A DNA stretch of 64,000 nt, from the NCBI GenBank assembly GCA_951813555.1, contig OX638344.1, forward strand, positions 3,163,076 to 3,227,075. The letters are read 5' to 3'. The translations under genes were made by a program, and so were the position numbers. The notes beneath the pieces were generated by a model. The model saw only the letters and a list, made by a program, of their open reading frames with translations. It was not told the origin of the DNA and searched no databases. Below, one piece after another: positions 59,278 to 64,000 of the stretch. The stretch is from an uncultured Acidimicrobiales bacterium. Lineage in GTDB: Bacteria > Actinomycetota > Acidimicrobiia > Acidimicrobiales > Bin134. Each line of letters opens with the position of its first letter. Within the stretch, counting starts at the first letter, position 1.

Positions 59278-61456
59278 AACCCTCCTTCGGAACGACATCG
59301 TCCAAGATCTCCAACCGCCGATCGATGGCGATCACCTCTTCGGGAGTGAACGGACGCTCTAGCCCCAGCTCGCCGATCTCCGGCTCGCGTTTCTGGGCAT
59401 TCTCGGCCGCGATCTCTGCCCGAGCGTCGCTGCGCCACGGCAGGATGGGCGAGAAGCCCCGTCCCATCTCGAATATGGCCCCTCGGGGGTTGAACACCAT
59501 GCCCAGCACCATCAACCCAGGTCCGTATGTCGTCATGATGTCGAGCAGAGTGACCAGGAAGTCGACGTTGCCGGCGTCCTCCAAGCGAAGGCCAAAACCC
59601 TTGAACAACGGGATAAAGATCAGGAAGATCCCGGCCATGGGAATGGATACCCCCGCAGCCGCTACCAAAAGCACGATGTTGAAACCTAAGAGGAGATCGA
59701 ATCCCTGGACGCTGTCGACATTGCCCGACACGGTGGCCCAGAACACCCCGGCGATTCCTGCCATTGAGGCTGAGACGGCATACACCACTACTTTGGTCCA
59801 CACCACCGGCACGCCAAGGGTGGCCGCAGCCGCTTGCGAGTCGTTGATAGCCATCCATCTTCGGCCGTAGCGAGACCTACGCAACAGCACCAACGCGTAC
59901 ACAAAGATGGCGAATACGCTCACCATCAGCATGAAAAAGCCCCGGCGGTCGTCGAAGGTGATACCGAATAGGTCGATATGGGGGAACTGCCGACCGGTGC
60001 CGATGATGGGCATAACCCACGGATGGGGGAAGAAGATCAGCGACATGGCCTGGGCGAAGGCCATAGTCATGAGGGCCAGGTACAGGCCCCGCAGACGGGC
60101 GGCGGGTAGGGCCACAATGGCGCCCAGCGGCGCGCACAGCAATCCCACCATAAGGATCCAGTAGCCATTGCCGGTGTCCCCGGCCAGTTTGAGGTAGACG
60201 AACGCGCCGAATCCGGCAAAGGCCAGCGGAGCGAAGTTGATCTGGCCGGCCCAGCCGATCAAAGGCACCAACGACAAGCCGATCAGGGCCAATGCCATGG
60301 CCTCATTGGCCGAGTTCAGCTCCCGGCTCCCCCAGGCGCCGGGGTCCCAGCCGCCGAAGTCCAGCCAACCGCCAGAGAACGCCGCGGCCAAAAGGATGAC
60401 CACCCCGCAGCCCAAGAGCCCCTCCCACCATTTGGTGTAGCGCTCGTGGCGGCGGAGGTGATGGGCCAGCCGTCCCACCTCCAGGCGGGCCTGGGGCAAA
60501 GCGATGACCACGAACAGCAATAGCAGCGGGGCGATGGAGAGGTGGGCGAAGCGGAAATCTGGCCCAAAGTCCAGCCATGCCCCGGTGTGAGCCCGCAGCA
60601 GGCCGATCAACATGGCTCCGACCACCGCCAGTGGGAGGTTCCTCAGCGCGCCGAACGCAGCGGCGGCAAAGGCAATGATGACCACGTTGTTCAAAGTGGC
60701 TGGGTCGAGTCCCAGCTCGGGAGCGATGAGGATGCCACCCAGCGCCCCCATCATGGAGCCCAGCGCCCACGAGGTGGACGACACCACATTGGGGCGAGCC
60801 CCGTTGAGGGCGGCCAGCTCCCGGTTGTCCACCACCGCCCGCATCGCCGTCCCGATTCGAGTGCGGCGCAGCAAGAACCGCATGGACACGGCGATGGCAA
60901 TAGCCACCACGAACACGATGAGCCGGTGCCAGGGAAGCTGAGACGGCCCGAGGTCGATCCCGTTGTTGATGCCGAACAGGTACGGCACCCGGCGGGGGGT
61001 GTCGGCCTCCCAGATGTCGCCCACCACTGATAGGAGCAGCACCATGATCGCCACCGTCACCATGAGCTGAACTACCAGCGACGCGGTGCGCAGGCGCCTC
61101 ATGATCAAGATGTCCAGCACCACGCCCAGCGCGGGGGCAAACAGGCCCACCACCACGAACAGGGCGAGGATGGAGTGCCAGTCCCGGTTTACATGGAGTT
61201 CCCAGTACAGGAAGGCGGCGAACACGCCGATAGCTCCCTGGGCGAAGTTGAAGACCCCGGTGGTGGTGTACACCACCACCAGACCGGTGGCGTACATGGC
61301 CCACAGGGCCCCCAAAAAGAGCCCGATGTAGGTGGTGACCAGGAAGGTCTCGCTGGTGACCGGGGCGCCTTTCCAGGTGAGGACAGCGATGATCACTGCC
61401 GCCAACGTCCCCAGTGCGGCAGCAACCGCAACCGAATGACGTACCCCGAATATCAC
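59258..61456 (-). CDS. Fused LivH-LivM permease
   Basis: The 732-residue membrane protein joins both permease halves. LivH-like sequence occupies about residues 30-330 (MYATGLVVVYTTTGVFNFAQGAIGVFAAFLYWEL) and LivM-like sequence about 345-650 (SLVPLIGWAGQINFAPLAFAGFGAFVYLKL). A cytoplasmic C-terminal tail (EPEIGELGLERPFTPEEVIAIDRRLEILDDV) has no family equivalent that I recall. The start is GTG 61454-61456. The binding-protein gene lies 40 bp upstream. Confidence 0.88.
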   Translation of the reverse strand: MIFGVRHSVAVAAALGTLAAVIIAVLTWKGAPVTSETFLVTTYIGLFLGALWAMYATGLVVVYTTTGVFNFAQGAIGVFAAFLYWELHVNRDWHSILALFVVVGLFAPALGVVLDILIMRRLRTASLVVQLMVTVAIMVLLLSVVGDIWEADTPRRVPYLFGINNGIDLGPSQLPWHRLIVFVVAIAIAVSMRFLLRRTRIGTAMRAVVDNRELAALNGARPNVVSSTSWALGSMMGALGGILIAPELGLDPATLNNVVIIAFAAAAFGALRNLPLAVVGAMLIGLLRAHTGAWLDFGPDFRFAHLSIAPLLLLFVVIALPQARLEVGRLAHHLRRHERYTKWWEGLLGCGVVILLAAAFSGGWLDFGGWDPGAWGSRELNSANEAMALALIGLSLVPLIGWAGQINFAPLAFAGFGAFVYLKLAGDTGNGYWILMVGLLCAPLGAIVALPAARLRGLYLALMTMAFAQAMSLIFFPHPWVMPIIGTGRQFPHIDLFGITFDDRRGFFMLMVSVFAIFVYALVLLRRSRYGRRWMAINDSQAAAATLGVPVVWTKVVVYAVSASMAGIAGVFWATVSGNVDSVQGFDLLLGFNIVLLVAAAGVSIPMAGIFLIFIPLFKGFGLRLEDAGNVDFLVTLLDIMTTYGPGLMVLGMVFNPRGAIFEMGRGFSPILPWRSDARAEIAAENAQKREPEIGELGLERPFTPEEVIAIDRRLEILDDVVPKEGYGTSRS

Positions 61457-61496
61457 GAGAGCTCAGCCCTTCCCGGCCTGCTTCCTGTTATGCCGG

Positions 61497-63119
61497 CTAG
61501 CCGCCGAACTCAGCGCCCCAGTCCCTGGTCAGGCCAACCACGTTGTCGGGGTTGCAGTCCAGTTCGCCCCGCTCGGCGGGATGCACCCGAACGAACTCGT
61601 TGTTCTGCACCTGCATCAGCATGAAGCAGGGCATGATGTTCTCGGTGGTGGAGTAGTCCGCTGGGCTCCACCAGCCGTTCACGTCGAAGGATGTCAGATT
61701 GCGGGCGCCGTCCAGCACCGCCTGACGGGTCAAGGCGTTGGGGCCGCTCTCGGCCACGATTTCATTCACGACCTGCTCGAAGAGCACGCCGTCGGCCCAC
61801 GAGCCCGCTGCCCATGCTGGCGGGAACGGGTCATCAATGGCCTCCATGAAGTCAGCCAGCTCTTGGTTGGTGTCGGCCTCATCGAAAGGCAGGAACCAAA
61901 TCCATATGTAGGTGTTCTCAATCACATCGCCGGCTTCAAGGAAGCTGGGGGTGTAGCAGGCCAACTGGCACATCCAGATAACACTGTCGGCGTCCAGGCC
62001 TTGAGCTTCGGCCTCACTGCGCCACTTGATCATGGACTGATCGTCAGAGCCGGAGTAGGCGAAGTTGGAAGTGTTGTCCCGCATGATCTGGATGAAAGCG
62101 CCGTACTCCGACTGGGTGGTGAAGCCGCTGATACCGGGCTCTCCGTCAATGACGACGCCGATCTCCTGGAAGGCCCTTACCTGAGGCATAGACGTAGCGA
62201 TGGTTGAGGGCAGATCGGAGGGAATCAAATACACGCCGTTGAGCTCCGAAGACACGTTCTCGAGGAGGTACTGCACGTGGCCGACCTGACTCTGCACGGC
62301 CCGGTCGCCGGTGCCGGCGTAGGGACATTCGCTGTTGGGCCGACTAGTAGCGAACGTCACGACCGAGCATTGGTGCGGCGGCTCAGTGGTGATGTAGGCG
62401 AAGTCGGGTACTCCGATTTCGTTGCCTTGAGCATCGGCGCAGCTCTGTAGATCGGTGGTGTCTAGAGCGAATAGCGCCGTCGTGCCCACCAGCGCAAACG
62501 CTTCTTCACAGGCCACCAGGAAACCATTGGTGGTCTCGGTGGGGTTGATGGCCGAGTCGTGCTCGAGGACTTCGATTTGGCGGCAAGCCAGGCCGCCCTC
62601 GGAGTTCACCTGGTTGGCCCACGCCTTGACCCCGTCGATGGAGCCTTGGAACAGGCCGGGGGCCAGCGGGGAGCCGACATCGGCCATTACCAGCACGGTG
62701 ATGGTGTCGGAGGTGATCCCGATGTCGGTGGCCTCGAGGTCCACGGCCTCACACGGGTCGACTTCGGGTTCTTCGGTGGCCACTGGCTCGGCGTCGGACT
62801 CGTCCATCTCGTCGTCCATGGAATCGTCCATCTCATCGTCCATGGAGTCGTCGCCCATGTCGTCGCCCATGGAATCGTCCATCGAGTCGTCGCCCATGGA
62901 ATCGTCCATGTCGTCGCCCATGGAATCGTCCATCGAGTCGTCGCCCATGGAATCGTCCATGTCGTCAGCCGTGCCGCCCGATTCGTCCATGGAATCGTCT
63001 GGAGCTTCGGTAGGCGCAGCCGCAGGGGCCGAGCCGCCTGAATCGTCGTTGCCGCCGCAGGAAACCGCGACCAAAGCGAAGATGGCCAGAAGGCCTATAG
63101 TCCAACGGAGATGCTTCAC
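61497..63119 (-). CDS. Branched-chain amino acid-type ABC transporter substrate-binding lipoprotein
   Basis: The 540-residue lipoprotein has the lipobox in IFALVAVSCGGNDDSGG, an acidic tether of about 70 residues made of DSMDD and DSMGDD units, and a type I periplasmic-binding domain (ITVLVMADVGSPLAPGLFQGSIDGVKAWANQVNSEGGLACRQIEV). Several cysteines in the mature domain could form disulfides. It is the first gene of the livHM-G-F operon. GTG 63117-63119 is the chosen start. Confidence 0.9.
   Translation of the reverse strand: MKHLRWTIGLLAIFALVAVSCGGNDDSGGSAPAAAPTEAPDDSMDESGGTADDMDDSMGDDSMDDSMGDDMDDSMGDDSMDDSMGDDMGDDSMDDEMDDSMDDEMDESDAEPVATEEPEVDPCEAVDLEATDIGITSDTITVLVMADVGSPLAPGLFQGSIDGVKAWANQVNSEGGLACRQIEVLEHDSAINPTETTNGFLVACEEAFALVGTTALFALDTTDLQSCADAQGNEIGVPDFAYITTEPPHQCSVVTFATSRPNSECPYAGTGDRAVQSQVGHVQYLLENVSSELNGVYLIPSDLPSTIATSMPQVRAFQEIGVVIDGEPGISGFTTQSEYGAFIQIMRDNTSNFAYSGSDDQSMIKWRSEAEAQGLDADSVIWMCQLACYTPSFLEAGDVIENTYIWIWFLPFDEADTNQELADFMEAIDDPFPPAWAAGSWADGVLFEQVVNEIVAESGPNALTRQAVLDGARNLTSFDVNGWWSPADYSTTENIMPCFMLMQVQNNEFVRVHPAERGELDCNPDNVVGLTRDWGAEFGG
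62803..62995. repeat. Tandem acidic-tether repeat in the binding-lipoprotein gene
   Basis: Short units around ATGGAATCGTCCAT and GAGTCGTCGCCC alternate many times and encode DSMDD and DSMGDD blocks. The frame is preserved throughout. Confidence 0.8.
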
Positions 63120-63231
63120 GTTTCCCCCTTCAATGGACCGGCGCGCTTCTCTTGACGGCGTACCGGCTATACAACGCGGCAGACAGTCTTACCCATGCCA
63201 CCGTTCTTGCGCCACCTGCGGAAGCACCAAG

Positions 63232-63303
63232 CTCGGGAGGGAGGACTCGAACCCCCAATATCGGGACCAGAACCCGGTGTGTTGCCTATTACACCACTCC
63301 CGA
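63232..63303 (-). tRNA. tRNA-Gln (anticodon CTG)
   Basis: The minus-strand RNA folds as a normal cloverleaf. The acceptor is TCGGGAG/CTCCCGA with discriminator G, the D-arm region contains GTGTAATAGGCAACAC, the anticodon loop is TTCTGGT (CTG), and the T-arm is GGGGG-TTCGAGT-CCTCC with a G-U pair. CCA is not encoded. Confidence 0.95.
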
Positions 63304-63363
63304 GAGCAGCGGCCAGTGTACTCCCCCGCCTCTGCTGAGGAACAACGCATTAGAACAGGAGGA

Positions 63364-64000
63364 TCAGAGTTGGGAGCGGGCATTCCGCAGTCGGCGGAGG
63401 ACCTCTTCTCTGCTCAGGTGCTGCACCATCGGTTCGAACAGCGGGGGCCCTACTGAGCGGCCGGTGACGGCTACTCGGACGGGGGCTTGGGATTTGGAGC
63501 GGTTGACGCCGTGGGCCTCGCCTGCCGCGAAAACGGCGTCTTTGACGGTGTCGGGTTCCCAGGGGCAATCGGCTAGGGCGACGATGGTGCGGTCGAGGAT
63601 CTCGGCGGACGCCCTGCCCCGCACGACCGACTTGTCCCAGGACTTTTCGTCCATAGGCGGCTCGGGGCAGAACAACCAATCCAACTGGGGAATGATGCCT
63701 GACAGGGTGCGTAGCTTCTCTTGCACCAGCGGAATCATCGAGGCCGCCACGTCGGGCCGGTAGCACTCGGGGGGCCAGGGGACCTGGTCGGATTCCAGAT
63801 ATGGGGCCAGCGCTCCCAGCAGCTCCTCGGAGTCGAGCTCTCGGATATACACCCCGTTGAAGTGCTCCAGTTTGGCCAGGTCGAAGAAGGCCGGCGCCTT
63901 GTTCACGTCCTCCAGCCGGAACTGCCCGATGATCTCGGCCATGGGCCGGATCTCCACCTCATCGCGCGGCCCCCAGCCCAAAAGGGCCAGGTAATTGGCC
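63364..64000 (-). CDS. gltX: Glutamate--tRNA ligase, C-terminal part
   Basis: The frame runs off the right edge; 211 residues are visible. They begin in NYLALLGWGPRDEVE, the conserved end of the GltX catalytic domain, and continue with FRLEDVNKAPAFFDLAKLEHFNGVYIREL and the helical anticodon-binding domain through to LSREEVLRRLRNARSQL. The gene lies directly upstream of tRNA-Gln on the same strand. Whether the enzyme also charges tRNA-Gln (needing GatCAB) cannot be told from this part. Confidence 0.93.
   Translation of the reverse strand, partial: ANYLALLGWGPRDEVEIRPMAEIIGQFRLEDVNKAPAFFDLAKLEHFNGVYIRELDSEELLGALAPYLESDQVPWPPECYRPDVAASMIPLVQEKLRTLSGIIPQLDWLFCPEPPMDEKSWDKSVVRGRASAEILDRTIVALADCPWEPDTVKDAVFAAGEAHGVNRSKSQAPVRVAVTGRSVGPPLFEPMVQHLSREEVLRRLRNARSQL

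Overview
The window is a high-GC chromosomal segment from an actinobacterium. I infer Acidimicrobiia or a close relative. The supporting signs are a tmRNA with an actinobacterial-type 5' end, an M. tuberculosis-like block of housekeeping genes (phoH, ybeY, corC, era, uppS, recO, glyS, short ppdK, dnaG), many CoA-pathway genes, two branched-chain amino acid type ABC systems, and lipoproteins with long acidic or Pro/Thr tethers. The species cannot be named from the sequence alone.

Layout. 1-1391: end of a molybdate ABC transporter (modB partial, modC). 1549-5048: class I ribonucleotide reductase (nrdA-nrdB). 5092-14556: mostly minus-strand housekeeping genes (tRNA-like element, dnaG, ppdK-like, glyS, recO, uppS, era) with a plus-strand dinG-type helicase. 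14577-17435: smpB and the tmRNA gene ssrA, with a two-gene oxygenase/dehydrogenase operon between them. 17437-25251: a probable integrated element bounded by the ssrA 3' end and an 18-nt near-copy of it. It holds a transposase remnant, a broken transporter lipoprotein, an uncharacterised lipoprotein, and a giant exonuclease-RecQ-UvrD helicase interrupted by one in-frame TGA.

25282-38516 is the most interesting region: a nitrile-utilisation locus. It encodes a cobalt-type nitrile hydratase (beta, alpha, accessory protein), a GatC-like small protein with an amidase, an acid:CoA ligase-type enzyme and an SDR. Upstream are a cytoplasmic AmiC-like sensor fused to an SRPBCC domain, an ArsR repressor, a ribose-type ABC importer, and divergent cbtB-cbtA for cobalt uptake. 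Five promoters in this locus carry the same inverted repeat, GTCRAY-N4-ATYGAC. At three of them it overlaps the -35 of a near-identical TTGACR-N17-TARGGT promoter, so import, cofactor supply, hydrolysis and regulation look like one regulon.

38519-42636: AlkA-type glycosylase, CorC, YbeY, PhoH, a small HTH protein and a TauE-type exporter. 42686-57387: CoA ligase, CoA-transferase, a branched-chain type ABC system whose two permeases and LivF ATPase are one 1003-residue polypeptide, a 48-bp tandem repeat, and several catabolic enzymes (amidohydrolase, NIPSNAP-like protein, enoyl-CoA hydratase, quinone oxidoreductase-like, luciferase-like monooxygenase, aminoglycoside phosphotransferase-like). 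57409-63119: small membrane protein, then livF, livG, fused livHM and a binding lipoprotein. 63232-64000: tRNA-Gln and the C-terminal part of gltX, which runs off the right edge.
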